Shown piece by piece: positions 1 through 14,080 of a stretch of DNA of 64,000 nucleotides; position 1 is the first letter of the stretch; the number at the start of each line of letters is the position of its first letter. Origin of the DNA: Tyto alba (lineage: Eukaryota > Chordata > Aves > Strigiformes > Tytonidae); the NCBI RefSeq assembly GCF_018691265.1, contig NW_024881296.1:10509427-10573426 (forward strand). The letters run 5' to 3'. The translations under genes and the position numbers were made by a program. The notes beneath the pieces were generated by a model. It was not told where the DNA came from, did not search any database, and worked only from the letters and a program-made list of their open reading frames with translations.

Positions 1-1838
1 TAAGCAAGGTTACCTGTTTAATGAAATATATTCATGTTGATTTTTTCCCCCCTAAAAGTCTGCTGGTATTTATTTGTATTTTGCTCTAAGCTTAAAAAAT
101 TCTTTTAAAAATTGAAGTAGTTATTGTTACCCTGGCTTTACTCTACTTGTGTGGAGTTACCGATTATTTGAGTCAGTCTGCTTTTCTGCATTGTATGTAT
201 TTTAAAAATTGGTATCTCTCATTGTCTTTGGTATATTCACAACTATGAGAAAAAATTATTAACCAGTGTCTATGAGATCTAAAGCTGCATTCTCCAAAGA
301 TTTGCACAGACACAGCAGACCAGATGGGTAGTACAGTAAAGGTAAATCAATTTATACAACTAGCAGAATACAAAGAGTGATGTGACTACCATCATATGTA
401 TTTACCTGCTTGACACTTTAGCTTGAATGACCAGATGCAGAGCTGTAGTGTGTTGGCTGACCAGCATTTGCCAAAATTAATGAACCTTTGGGTCTTTGTC
501 TTTAATTATGTTATGTTTGATTGCTCTATAATGCTCTTTTGGATATGTCATTAATTTCTTGCTGTAAACTACAGACTGGTATTATTTATGAAGATTATAA
601 ATTTGTGCTTGCTGAAGTAAAAACAATATGACAACTGGTATTTTGTTTCCGCCCATACTCCCCCGAGACCCTTTCAAATATTACAGAACCACATTTTTAG
701 AGTGTATAATCATGATACATGTAAGGCTACTACCTGTTGTTTCCAGTCTTCAAATTAGACTACAGTTTGCATCTGTCGATATTTGGATTAATGCAATTCT
801 AAACATCATTTGTATTTAAAAGAGATAATTATGATAGTACATTCTGCCACTTCAAAATCTTTTTTTAAAATGTATAACCAGTCCTCTGTATTTAAAGACA
901 TATCAATAATCCTGTTTTGCTGAAAGAAACCCTGGAGAATAAACAAGGAAAATACATTTTTTGAATGTGTGCACTTTTACTAGAAATTTTGAGGCAGAAT
1001 CAAGCATGATTCATTTCTGTTGAATGATGAGAACTTACCACAGCCTAAAGAGATTTCCCCTATAATAGAAATCAGAGCTTAACATTCTCCTGAAGTAGTA
1101 GTGTAACGTCTTTTGTTCCCCTAAATTAGCTTGGATAGTTGGTGGAAGCACAGTGGTACCACATCACCAATGAATATTCTGTGTCAGGGCTGCTTCACAC
1201 TCTGGTTTCTCTGTCCTGGTCTGCAGTGCAGTAAGAACCAAGCTGTGCTTCTCCAAGGTCTCTTGTAGAGTTCAAGACATGATAACTATACTCCTATAAT
1301 CTTTCACTTTGATAATTTGTCACTATTACTTTTGGGCAATGCGAGACACTTTATTATGTGTGTGGTTTCATCAAATATAAAGCCCTCATCTGGCTTTACT
1401 CACTCAGTTAAGATCCTTCCAATTATTTGGTGCAGGTTTTGAATCTGAACTTTGTTTTGATTCAGGCACTGTCACCTGGGGCCAGGTATATCAACACAGC
1501 CTGGAATCTGAGTTTGTAATTTTGCTTCCATACATTTCGGCCCCTTAGATTTGTCTTTCTCCTTCAAAACAATTGAATACCTTTCTTAATTTTTGCTACC
1601 ACTCGTTTAAACTAAAGCACTCGCCACAAATTATCTGTATATTTTGGTCAAAAACATTTGACTGGGAACATAACTGTCCCTGAATATATTACCAGTGTTT
1701 GTACTTGAAGCAGTGTGTCTGAGGTACATGTTCCAGCAGTTTTACTGGTTATGCATTCACTGGTTATGTCTTTTATTACTGTATACAGTTCCATACTATG
1801 ATGTGTCATCCTAAACTAATCTCTTACTTCAATTTCAG
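1..1838 (+). other. FMN2: FMN2 intron, 3' part (left end outside window)
   Basis: This is the intron upstream of the first recognisable FMN2 exon. It ends in a pyrimidine-rich stretch and an AG at 1837-1838. It contains no open frame resembling a known protein. The only open frame of note (628-819) is AT-rich chance coding. No simple repeat longer than a few units was seen. Confidence 0.8.
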
Positions 1839-1931
1839 TATGTGAGACAGAAGCAGCAAAAGTTTATCAGCTATCACTAGAAGAGCACCTCCAGCCTTTC
1901 AAAGACAGCATGGAGCAATTCATTAGTCAAG
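1839..1931 (+). CDS. FMN2: FMN2 coding exon A (FH2 domain, C-terminal part)
   Basis: This is a 93-base internal exon. It has a pyrimidine-rich acceptor ending CAG at 1836-1838 and the donor GTAAAT at 1932. The first two bases complete a split codon, probably Val. Thirty codons follow, starting [10 protein letters not shown] and ending MEQFISQ, then one base carried to the next exon (phase 1 on both sides). The peptide matches the late FH2 domain of formin-2 as I know the family, a helical region with the [14 protein letters not shown] pattern shared with FMN1. FH2 dimerises and nucleates unbranched actin filaments. FMN2 acts in oocyte spindle positioning and in neurons. The exon is short and is not covered by any long open frame, so identity rests on splice signals, phase and family resemblance. 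FMN1 is the main alternative, but the GREM2 neighbour favours FMN2. Confidence 0.94.
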
Positions 1932-4900
1932 GTAAATAATGAAACGTCACTTAACCTTTTCATGACATTTCAAAGGAAAGTTATGGGAACAATGTTTATA
2001 CATTGTGGGAAAGGAACTGTTTATTTTGGCATCATAGAAAGATGTGGATTAGTTTAATCAGATGCCACACAGTTCTAAAAGATTTGCAAAATGATTCTGT
2101 TGTACTGTAGGTGACTCACTCTCTTTTGCATGACAGCAAAGACAAATGCTATTGGCTTGAGTGTGTGATCTTCTGATAAGTTCAGCATTCCAGTAGAAAA
2201 CAATTTTACAGCCTTTGTTCCTTGAAAAATTATTGAAGCTGGATCTCTTTCATTAACTTCTTTCCAAAGAGATATTTATTTTGTATGTGCCAAAAACATG
2301 GAGTAAGCATAGCAAAAGTAGTTAGAAGTTTTCCAGATATAAGGCAAATCCATGTAAAATACTTGGATGTGATTAGTGGAAAACACTGCAAGAGAAAATG
2401 TATTAGAAATATTCATGATGAACTGGCATCCTGAGTGATAGAAGGAAAACACATTAAAAATTAATAGACTTGTGCTTTCAATGCCTTCCTAGACCTTTCT
2501 TTTGCAAGACTGTAGTAGGCATGGATAACTTTAATTTTTGACTAGTGGTATGTATATCAGAGCATCTCTTGAAATACTACTCTGAAAGAGTATACTCTGC
2601 ATTGACCAGTTCACTTTTTGATACAAGTTAGAATTCCGTGCATCAGGGTGACAATGGCCTGAGGAGTACACCATTGTAATTTTAACTTTCGTGACCATTT
2701 TGCTGCTCCTTCTGCTTGGATATTGCATTTTATAACAGAAGACGGACCTGTTATCTCCTGAACAGGAAAGTTATGTGAAAAGTCAGTTTCTAGTGCTGAT
2801 TCAATGGAGCTGTCAGTAATTTGTTGGCCTAGAGCTGTGCTAATGAGCTGTCATATATAGAAGTTATTATTAACTGAATATGCATTATGCTTGAGAGGCC
2901 AGTCAGATACGCATTTATCTCTTCTTGGTTAGAATATCCAAGATGACCATCTATCAGAACATTGTAAGACGTGGAGTACATATGTTCTGGTATATACTGA
3001 TCCATACTATAGGACTCTCAATTACAGTGAATAAATTGAGCAAAACCACCATTTTGAACAATCAAATGTGAACTGATGTTTTCTAACACAAATGTCTGTT
3101 AGCCAAACCTGGCAAACGAGATGTTGTCTCCAGCAATAGTAGGTATAAACTGCTTTAAAACTGGATTCTGATTATGTACATGACATATAAATGTTACATT
3201 AGTGGCATGATAAACATGTAGCAAGTGTTTTACATTAGGTATATATTATTATTTATATAGAGAGATAGGGAACAATCAAATCACAAGTTGGTTTGAAAGA
3301 GATCACTAATGGTATACTGTAAATTATGCCATATGTTTGCACATTAACCTTAATAACAGAGTAGGAAATCAGACATGAGGATTATATTTCATCAGACATA
3401 TATCTGTTAAATTTCTTTCACTTCTTTTAGAAACCATACTTTTAGAAGTATCTGACTCTATACTTTAGCTTACTTAATGATTTCTGACTATGACTTCCAA
3501 AGCCTAATTATGTATAAGCTATATAGTAATCTGTTCTGGTTTTGCAAGGATATGCAATTTCCTTTCTTGATTATGTGTCTGTATTTTAGGAAAGTGAGGG
3601 GGAAAAAAAAAAAAGAAAAGGAAAGAAAATGCATCTCATCGATTAAGAACTTTGCTGTGTTCTCATGTTAACGGTGAATATTGTCAAGTGGTTGACAAAA
3701 GGAGAAACACATAATGCCAGTAAAAATGTCATTGTTGCATTTTAATGAAAGTAGTTAGAAATGTGTTTTGTGAACACAATGGACTGTGACTAAACAGTTT
3801 CTGCATTTATTTAAAACTATAAGGCACATTTTGCAGAATTCTGTCCCAATGTAAGAAAGACAAAGGTTAATATATAGGAAAAAAGAATCCCTCATTAAGT
3901 TCCAAAAATAAAGCAATTTTAAATACCTTTCATTATGAAATCCTTTGTTTTTACTTCATGGGATTGAATTCAGACTTGAAAGAGGCCATGTTTAAAGCAG
4001 GATTTCTCTTTCCTGTTCAGTGTTTGACAGGCTTTTGATCTAGATATTTTTTCTAAGGGCTTTTGTTGTTTATGTAGACATAATCGATGAGTCTTTTCAG
4101 CTAGACTGCACACATGATCATTTAGAAAAACAGAGGGACAATTCTTGGCACCTTTTGGGGATTTGTGTTTATATAATATATGCTCTGGGCAAAGAAAAAT
4201 CAAGCTTTAAGTTTTTATCTTTTCAAGTCCCAGTTTCTCTAAAGTCAGAAAAAGTTTTAACTTATAATTCAGATGAAAAGCATTTTTCATAGGGTTGAAT
4301 AATTTGGCATGTTTATATGATGCCTTTTCAGAGTAGATAACTTGTGTGCATAATGGGACCCAGAAGTTCAAAGTAGCTAGTTATTTACAGCATATTCACT
4401 TATACTTGTTGCTAGCAGCTAAAATGGAAAATGGTTTTCCCATAGGCAAGAAAACTTGGACATCAAATTAAATATCCTTTGCAAGGGGTTAGAAAGGCAC
4501 TGCTTTATAAGAATAGTTACTGTCTGGCACAGTTATATAACATTAAGTTTACTGTAACTAGTCTAGCTGATTGTTACTATTGATTAATTAATAAAATATT
4601 TTTTTTAATGTTAACACTTTTATTAGATTCATCAGAGACAAAAACAGGTTGTATATTAATAGCTTACTTGTAAAGATTATTCCATTTGAAAGATAAAGAG
4701 GGTGAAGAGACAAGAATGTGTTCAGAGTCGTAACATTTTAGATGAAAATCGTAGTGGTATATATGATTGAAGCTGTTGAGCATTTTCCTTGCCAGCCTAG
4801 TCAGTGGGCTAAATAATCAGCAGATTCATTAAAATATGCAAATTAGCAAGAGAATACCAGTTCTTTTTCTGATGGACTTCAGGGTCATTCTTAAAATGAT

Positions 4901-5180
4901 CATTCTGCTTAACAGAAGATCAAACTACCCGTCCTATCATCTCTACACTGGCTTAGTGGATATTTGCAAGCATGCTTTATCCTATGCATTTGATTTCTCA
5001 GGGTCTGTGTGCCTCAAAACCTCCAAGGCAACCCTCTCTGTTCTCCCATGGTTTTTGTCCGGTTTTTGGGTCCACATACTGCAAACCATCAATCACAAAG
5101 TATATAATGTGGTTCTTTTGTTTTCTCAAATGTTAATTTTTATTTTTTTCTGAAATTCCCCATAGCCACAGGGTTTAAAA

Positions 5181-5205
5181 GGGGGGGGGGGGGGGGGGGG
5201 GGGGG
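5181..5205 (+). repeat. Poly(G) run, 25 bases
   Basis: An uninterrupted run of 25 G on the FMN2 sense strand, flanked by AAAA and AGAAC. Such runs can form G-quadruplexes in DNA or pre-mRNA, and their length often varies between alleles and assemblies. Confidence 0.98.
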
Positions 5206-6674
5206 AGAACAAAAAACAAGCCAAAAAGCTACTTAGAAAAAGGAGATTAGAGAAAAATTGTCAGAAAATACAGGACTTTTAAAAATTATATTGTTTGATA
5301 TTGTTTTGTTTTTTATGTATTTTTAGCCACTTCTTTAAGGATTTCCAATATTTTGAGTAATATAAAATATAAGTGTGGAATTTAGTGGAACAGTGGTCCT
5401 TCTCCAATTAAAAGTTACACAGACCAAACTGTAGGAATTGTAAAAGTACTGTTTGCATCTCCCCAATATAGGGCATATATTCACTGAAGTTTTCTGTCCT
5501 TGAGTTACTCCCCACAAGTTATCACAATCTGAGTAAGAAAGATTGCAAAGGAAAACGCTATTTGGAAACCTTGTCTCCTTTGTTCTGTGTGTAGTTGTGG
5601 ATAGATAGGGAAACAAAAACATCAGAGATCACATCCACCAGTTTAGAAAGTTTCAGGAATCAGTTTTTTTCCTGGAGGAAATATGTCTGACACACAGGAT
5701 GGTGGGGAAATACTGAGGGTGCTAATCATCATGCAATTTGTAGAGGAATTTCATTAGCAGTTAGTAATCCTTTAACCTTGTCCCCACTTGATAGGAGAGC
5801 CAGCTGATGTTGAAAGAATTATGTGTGCATGAACCACAAATGAGTCTTGGTCCCCAGGTTATAACTGTGGTTACCTCTGCAGTGAAAAGCAATCTTTGGG
5901 TGTTTGCTGTTGGGACTCCAGCTAGGCTGTGCATTCTTGTTAGCCTGATAAGGCAGGAAATGTGTGATAGGAGGCAGCAACCATCACTCCCTTGGAAAAT
6001 TGTCTGGTTTGGGAACTGGGAAGAGGCAATATGTTGGAATCATAGCTTTTCCACTAAGATTCTATAAATTGTGCAAATGTCACAGACTTCAAATCTGAGC
6101 AAGTCATCCAACACCACGTTCAGAAGCCAAACCAATATAATTAGTTTTAGACTTTAGAAAAATCATTATGGTGTAGGAAATTTAAGCACTAGAATGCACT
6201 GTCTGTAGAAGTAAAAACATAATTTTCTGCTGTTTAGCTAGTTCATCTAAAAACATCAGGAATAACTCCAGTATGATTATAAGTTTGGGAGTACAAGGTA
6301 ACCATTCAACCTGTGGCTCTTTCTAGTCTTATTTTGCAAAATTCTGCAGTTCTGCTCTTGTTAGTGAATGCCAGCCCCAGGTTTCATTCTGCAACAATAC
6401 ATACTCTTCTTCAGACCCCAATTCTAGCCACATCCTTGTGATCTTGCAGAATAAAGATGCTAAAATTGTCCTCTTGGATGAGTTGTCTGTAACCATTCCC
6501 CTCTTTTGCCAGGAAGAGCATTCAGGAATCCAGTTTCTAAGCCGTTAGTAAATGAATGTATAAATCACAAAGTGTGTTGTATTTATCACTGTAGCTGCAA
6601 CCAGATAGTTGGCCGTGACTTGTTCTTTTAGGTCAAGCAGCAAAAGGCTGTGCATCATCAAATGATGGATTGTG

Positions 6675-6800
6675 AATGAGACTAAAACATCAGACTGAAT
6701 CTTGGATGGCTGGGTTCAGTTCCTGGCTCCAGAAGTACTGTACAGGATTGCGAAATGAATGCTGGTCGGGTAATCTTAATTCTGGCGCTTTCTTACCCAG
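6675..6800 (+). repeat. Probable MIR-like (CORE-SINE) fossil
   Basis: The stretch around 6695-6735 reads GACTGAATCTTGGATGGCTG followed by GGTTCAGTTCCTGGCTCC. This resembles the tRNA-derived part of MIR-type SINEs (a B-box-like GGTTCA, then CTGGCTC). It is heavily diverged and the ends are uncertain. Recognised by eye only. Confidence 0.45.
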
Positions 6801-8768
6801 AATGATTGATTTTGCAGATTCCATTTTCTTTAAGTGTTGCTTTTATAATTTGATTAATGCAAGGGAGAACATAACACTACTTTGTAATTTTTCTAAAAAT
6901 AATTTGAGAAAATATGACTAAAACACCATTAGGAAACTATACAAATAAATGGTTTTGGTTTTCTTTTTTTTAAACATGCACAGAACATTAAGGGGAGACA
7001 TTCACTTTAAATATTATTATTATCAAAATATACTCATTACCAAGATTTAAAGAAACCAAATATCTTTCATTTTAGAAGAAAATATTGGAGGGGTACGAAG
7101 ACCAAGCAACATAGTCACTGGAACAAAAGAGGCATGAATTCACACCTAAACAATTTAATTCCATGAATGTTTACATTTTTATGTTAGTATTCTTTTTGTT
7201 GGATTATCGAAAGACCTTTTAAAACCTGTTCTTTGAGTGCTGAAAGTATTTTTTAAATCTCACACTGACATCTTAATGCTAATAAATAGTTTAACGTCAG
7301 TATTGTATAAACTTGTCTCTACCTCAGATGTCAGCACCTCCACTGGTGTGTATTATTACATAATAATACTAATTCAGATTGTGTTGTATTTGCAGCACTA
7401 AACAGGCTTCACTGAATTAGCCTCACCTTGCCTCAAAGTCCATCAAAGGACAAACCTCTAGGCTGGGCCTGGCAGCTATTTGTGCCTTTAGCACAGGACC
7501 TCATTTAATTGTTTTTGTAGGCATCAATACAAATGACTGTAGACAGCACAGGTGTGGTAGAGCAAAAGAGTTATTTTGGCATCACTTGGGAACAGATCAA
7601 TGCATGAGTGTCACAACAGCATGATACAAGTTATCTACCCCAAAATATTTTTAATAAATGCAGCAGATCACTGAAATTATCAAAAACCTGTGGACAGTTG
7701 GGGGGGATAGGTGAGGGTAAGGGAAATTAATTCACATTTTAAATCTCTTCTCCAATAAAATCCAAAATGTGTTCAAATAACATTGATTTTTTACCACATA
7801 GTTCTTGGGATGCAGAAGGAAAAATAAGGTGACATTAAAGCTTAAGTAAGAGTACTTAGGTCCTTCATTAGGCTTAATCACTATGGCATGACATGTTGAA
7901 TCTGGGTCCCACTTCTCCCTCCGTTCATCTGACAGCAGATGTCATCTTTAAAGGGTGGCAAATAACCTGTCTTCTTACCAGACTGCTGCCTGAGGTGGAT
8001 TAAAAGAGGACACAAATAGCAAAATGTGGAGAGAGTTCACATCCTGAAACGCAGCATGTATGAGGGGTAGATAGGACTTGTGCTAAGTTTTTTTTTGTTG
8101 TTATTATTAATTAATATAGTTATTAATTTGAAAAGTCTGTCTCTTTTTAGAGAGTCTGTTGTTGTTAAGTTTACATTTTTTTAACTTTCCACAAAGATTC
8201 GGTGCTCATGTATTCACTGAGAGTTTAAGTTGTGGCTCCATAGATCATGGTCATAATCTATGGGGCTAGCACCTAATTTGAGTTGTTCCTGTTGTGTGAC
8301 ACTGTAAAGTCATTGTGAAGTGCAATTGGTTGGAATCAATTTAAATGTTTGTGTGTTTAACTTATCATAGGCGTTGAAATAACTAGAACAACATAATTGG
8401 GAAATCACCTAGCAGATTAGATGCTCTGTCCTCAGTTATCTTCAAGAAACTGCAGTCTGAATGGAGTATTTAAATATTCTTTTTCACATATGTATGAAAA
8501 TCTTAGAAAACGAGGGAGAGGGAGTGAGCATTCTTCATGATTGTAACTTTCTATGAATTTGTCATAGGAAATACAGAAGGATGTAAGACTTGCTAGGATT
8601 TCTAGGAGAAATCCTGCTTTCTTCTCTTGCAAATCTTTCTTAGTGTGCAGATACCCTATAATAAACCATCCAAATGTAGTTGGATCTTTGTTCAGTGTAA
8701 ATAATAATTCTCAAAACTGTAGCAACATAGCTCTAATGACTCATTGAAAAGGCATTGTATCTGTCAAA

Positions 8769-8808
8769 AAGAAAAAAAAAAAAAAAAACAAAAACAACAA
8801 AAAAAACC
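8769..8808 (+). repeat. A-rich simple repeat
   Basis: A long A run followed by CAAAAACAACAAAAAAAA. Low-complexity DNA inside FMN2 intron A/B. Confidence 0.95.
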
Positions 8809-9435
8809 CAAACTGGCTCCACTTGAAAGTTACTGGAAAGCACATTCATAGCTAGTTATAAACAAATACTAGTTAACACTTTAAATAGAAAGACAGGAAA
8901 AAAGCAAAAAGATTTAGTATATAGACAAGCAGATGAAAGGATTCTTGTTGCCTTCCATCTGAGATTACTCAGATGCATTCCTGTATTCAATTACCTGAGA
9001 AGATGTGATATTCCCTTAAGAGAGATCAGGAGATCAGAAGGGATGGCAGTTTCGTGCATCTTCTTACTCATAGCCCTTTGAAACTGGTTCAGCAGAAATA
9101 GCTTAAATTGCAACAGGGTTTGGGGCCAGACGGTGACTACAGACAGTAATCACTGGATCAAGATCATACCACAAACCAACAACAAAATGTTCTGGTGGAA
9201 CAAAAGCTCTGAGAGGATGTTTGAATGCTGTTTGAGTAGGCCTACAAGGTCCACTTGGAGTAATTTCTGCATCAGAACCAAAGGGTCAACTTGTTTTGTG
9301 ACTACGCTTATCTAGCACATTTGCACATAAAGGACACTGATAATCCTTATTAACTGTTAGCTTTGAGCCTATTTTTCTCATTAAATTCCTGGTATTGCAT
9401 ATTCAATTTTAAGCTTAAGTTTTAATGTTTTTGGT

Positions 9436-9482
9436 TGGTTGGTTGTTTTTTTTTTTTGTTTTGGCTTGTTTTTTTTTTTTTT
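9436..9482 (+). repeat. GGTT repeats and T-rich tract
   Basis: Three GGTT units followed by two T runs separated by GTTTTGGCTTG. Low-complexity intronic DNA. Confidence 0.9.
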
Positions 9483-11039
9483 ACAAAGCCACTAAGAACA
9501 AGCCCCTGTCATCATTTAAAAATTAATGACCATCTGACTTTTCTTTACAGTCTTCCCCAAAACCCACTTCCTTTTTGATAGTTTCCATCTAAAATGACTA
9601 CTTAGTTCTTCCCAGTGCCACTCATGCCCCCAGCCACATCAGTCTTAATAAATAAAACACACAAACAGAACAAGGAACAAGCAGCAAAAAAAATCCAAAA
9701 ATTGAGGCAAAACACATTCAGAAGGGGGGAAAAAAGGAAGTTTTTCTCAAGAGCTTTCTACTGATCCTGGTGTCTTTGCTATTTTGCTTTGGTATTTCAA
9801 GGTATTTCAAAACACAAAGTTGAATAGTATACTGATTGCCAAATCAAATAGCTGCAAGTATTATTTTGGTGTTTTCTGGGGACATTTAAAAGTACATGCA
9901 CTACCAAGGAGACTCGAGAAATTCTCTCGGAAGCTCTGGCAGAGGTTTTATGAACTTGAACCTTAGACCCTAATAATACCAGTGTAACTACATGCCCTAG
10001 CTTGTGGTGGTTGTTTGTGCAGTATTTTTTCTTCTCTATCTTCACTTTTCTGTCCTACTCACACGCATGAGATACCTACGTACCTCAGGTCCTCAGATCT
10101 TAGTGGAGCTGAGTCAGCAGTGACCGATGAACTGCCTGATGTTCCATACACTTTTTAAGAAAGCCTATCCCTCATTTTTGTTTTTAGTTTTGTTTTGTTG
10201 GGATCTTTTTGGAGTTTGTGGCTCTGACAGAGGTGATTATTTGGTATATTTTCAAAGTCCCAGCTACTATTCACTCAGCACCACTGTTGGAAAAAATATG
10301 TCCTCTTTAAAGATCCAGGTAAATCTGCAGCAACAATTTATAAAAGTGTTTGAATTAGTGTGATTTTTTTTCAGTTAAAAAGGATTTCTAAAAATTCCTC
10401 TGCTTTTCAATAATATGTAGATAGCACAGGGGTAGAATAGTCCCAGTTTGAAACAGTTGTTGTAAGTGTTTGACCTCCCAGTTAGTTTTAGGTCAAATAT
10501 TTCCTAAGATTTTTAAATCCTCTGGAAGAGATGTTAGAGTGAAATGTCACACTTTCAAACAAGAAATTATAACAACTGATAGTAGAGACAGCAGACATTA
10601 TATGCAATGCTTTTCTGTATGGAAAATAGTCTGTACATACAGAAAATAGATATATTCATGTAAATAACATTTTAAAAAATCAGATTTAATGCAGAGGGTA
10701 TAGTGGTTATTTTGGAAGAGACTAATGTAGAAAGGATATTGGACTGAAAATGAAAAGGTGCTTGGCAAAGTTCTCACTTCGTTGAGTCACTTGATTCCTG
10801 AACTGAAGTGGCTTGATGCAGAAATTTTAGCATAATAGGTCCAAAATGTCACTTACCATTGCGGTCAGAGGGGACAATTTGTGGCCAAAACATGCCTTTT
10901 ATGTCCCTACCTTTGAACTCCTCTTCATTTAATTTAATCTTCTAGGCTTCTTGCAGAAGTTTATATGTAATCTTTGCAGGACTCTAAGACAATTGCAAGA
11001 GTAAACACGTGGAACAGTGGCATATATCATTCTGAAATG

Positions 11040-11220
11040 TGGCTACATGCTGATAATGTCAGAGCTTTTGAGATTTAAGTTAATTAGAGTTAATTTGTGA
11101 GGCCTTGTTGGAAAGCTCATTTTGAATTGCATGAAATAAAGTTTTATGCCCCAATTATAAAACATCAAGCAGTAAATTTAAGCAAATAGAAAAAGTGATG
11201 ATAGAAATTAGAACATCTGA
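11040..11220. promoter_or_regulatory. Candidate conserved noncoding block (unverified)
   Basis: A non-repetitive AT-rich stretch with clustered homeodomain-type cores: TTAATTAG near 11080, then CAATTA near 11152 and further AAATTA-type sites. Its texture resembles vertebrate enhancers, but conservation cannot be seen from one sequence. Recorded because of the FMN/GREM enhancer precedent. Confidence 0.2.
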
Positions 11221-14001
11221 TGTGAGTAAATTTTGAAGAAAAACATATACCCTGTAGTTAAAAGAATTGATTGAAGAGTCTTGGATATAGTACAGTCCTC
11301 ATGCTTGGTAAGGAATGACGTAGGGAGGAAGGAATGTACTTGAATTTTGACCAAATATATGAAGAATTTAAGAAGTATAGACCTTGCTCTAAAAGGAGAC
11401 CATCTTTAAATAATCTGAAGGTAACTTAATGGAAAAAGCAGGCAAACAGTTGAACATCATCCAATGAGAAGGCATTAAAAAAGATGCTTTCAAAAGAAAA
11501 AGTGAAAAGATAATGAATTCAGTATATGTTGTAAATAGTAGATAAGGCAGCTTTGTTCCATGAGAGGTCACTTTCACTCTAAAATGTTCTTTTTTTGATA
11601 TGGCAATGTTTTTTCAGTATGACCTGAGGTTATTTTTCAACTATATCCTTTAAAGTAGATTTTACAGAATATATATGCCTTCAGGATTATGAGAGCTGCA
11701 TATAAAGCCCTACAATATATTGAGTGTATGCAGGCAGAGATATAAAACTAAGTTTTACCTCTGGTTACTGATGCATTACATGAAATATAGGGCTAGCATT
11801 TCGTCGTATGATACAGTCTTTAATAGTTTTGGAACACTATATTTGGAAATGGTTTGGTAAATTAGTGTCAAGGATCAAGAAAACTACTCTTAGCAGGGGG
11901 GTGGTGGAAAAGATGATGAGTCAATAAAATATGGAATACTTTCATCTGGGAAAGATAGCTGACCCAAGAGTAGGACCTCCTACATCTGTCAGAAAAGCCT
12001 GCAAGCAGTCGCTGCTATGGTCAGCTGACAGATTCCAAGTATATATGACTACGGAATGACTACAGGACTTCTTTTAATGTTTTTCAAAGAAAATCAATAA
12101 GAATTTCTAAAATAATCTTATTTCTTGAGGATGGAGAGAAATTTTAGTGACAGAATGGAGTGCTCAGTTGTGCTCAACTGCCATGGTATCCCTGGAAATA
12201 ACCTATTTTCCTGTATCAGCCATTGTCATGGTAGGATCACTGTGGAGCAGGTAGGGATTTTTCTCCTTTTTACTTCTCATGTTGGAGGAGTTCTCTTTTG
12301 TGAAAGGAAATACACTTTTCTCTCAAGACTGTTCTCCTAGGGTGGACACCTTGCAGCTGGTACTTAGCATTTAATTGATATATGCTGCCAAGAAGGAAGA
12401 ATGCCAAACTGGTACCTTTTAGGCACTCTCTTTAGTTGTGATGAACTGCTTTGGAGGAAGAAGTGATGGTAAAGATGCATTATATTGACAGAAATGGCAG
12501 TCTAATGCACTCTGGGACACTTCAACTGAATCTGTTATAACTGATTTTTTTTTTCCTTCCCCTACTCAAACAGGAAAAACGAGTTGAAAGCAGTTTACCA
12601 ATAGGGTGATTAATACAGAGCAAAATAACAGTAACCACTAATATTAGGTGATCATATTAGTGGCCAGTTCCAGAAGTTGTAGGAATCTCCAGATGCTTCA
12701 ACATCTAATAGTTATTCTATTGTATCTAGGTGATAGTAAGACTTCTGTGGTTTTGATAACAGGAGGCTTTCTTTCCTTGCTGGTTAAATCTCCATGCATA
12801 TCTACGACTAGCCATTGCCCACAGCCTTCAGGTGTTTACTGTATACTAGTGCAAAAGCAGTCATCTGAGTATTTTCTCTGGACAGGGACATATCCCTGAG
12901 TGTACATACTGTATTTTCTTCACTTTCACTGGTGCCACCTGTTGTCTTGTGGAAGCAGAATTTTTCTCATACTGTACTTTAACTTTTTGTGTTTAGAAAA
13001 ACGAGAAAGCAAATGGATTGCAAGTCAGATTTACACTTGAATAATATCCTTTTGATAATATGCAAAAGGCTTAGAAGTGTCATCGCATATTTGGAAGAGA
13101 CTACGAGGGAGTTCTCTTTTAGGAAAAATTCTTTCCTTGCAAGACTGTTTAATGCCAAGAGGTGAACTGATGCAGGATGAAATCTCTGTGTTTACAGTAG
13201 CTGCCTTATGAATATGTACTTAGTACTTTTTTAAAAAATGCTATTACATGCACCTGAATCATTCAAAGATTCTCAAGATTCTTTTCACTGAGTACTAACC
13301 ATTCTCTATGAAATGATGAAAAGTACAGAACCTGAAGTTTAGGGTTTTCTTTCTTCCTCTCTGGACTATAGGAACTTTCCTTTTTAATTGAAACAAAACT
13401 TGCTCTAGGATGAGAACATTCTGACATGCTTTGATAAGCCTAGTATAATATGTTGTGCTTGCACTCTTTCAAAAATTAAATTGTGGAATATTTGCACTAT
13501 TGGTGTTGAGTAAATAGTTGTTTGTAAGCATGTGTGGAACAGTTGAAATAAGGAAGAAAAAAATCCCAAACTAGACAGCTCAGATGATGTTATAACCCAT
13601 CAGTCCTAGAAATTATAAAAAGAATTAGATTCTATAAATATGATGTATGTACTAAAAGACTGTCCAAAGCTGGAACATGCTAGACTCCATTTCCAATCAT
13701 TGTTTAACTGACAGGAGTCCCAATTACCTTTTTCAGTAATAGAATTATTTATTTTAAAAGTTGTATCCAGAGATACTTAGTGAAAATGCTAATGCAGATT
13801 TAGATATTGGATCTCCATCCAAGGAGTTTGTGTTCAGTTTCTTCTCTCTTACACCATATGGTTATAGAAGTCATACCTTGACTTTCAGGATTGAAGTATG
13901 AAGAGAAAAAAAAACATTCATGAAATTCTGTCAAAGCTGCCAGGTTTCACCTGGTTTCATATCCAAAGCAAGTCAAGGCTTTCAAGAAAAACTCTAAGTC
14001 A

Positions 14002-14080
14002 GCCCAGATTCACTCAACACTGGGCCCAAGTTCACTCAAAAAGGTTGTGAGTGCTCACAAACCTTTTGAAGAATCTGGGC
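14002..14080. repeat. Compound inverted repeat, possible MITE relic
   Basis: Outer arms GCCCAGATTC (14002-14011) and GAATCTGGGC (14071-14080) are exact reverse complements. Inside them, AAAAGGTTGTGAG (about 14039-14051) pairs with CTCACAAACCTTTT (14054-14067) across a 2-base loop with one bulged A. A direct repeat TTCACTCAA occurs at 14009-14017 and 14031-14039. The arms resemble palindromic nonautonomous DNA-transposon relics found in sauropsid genomes. The family is not identified. Confidence 0.55.
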
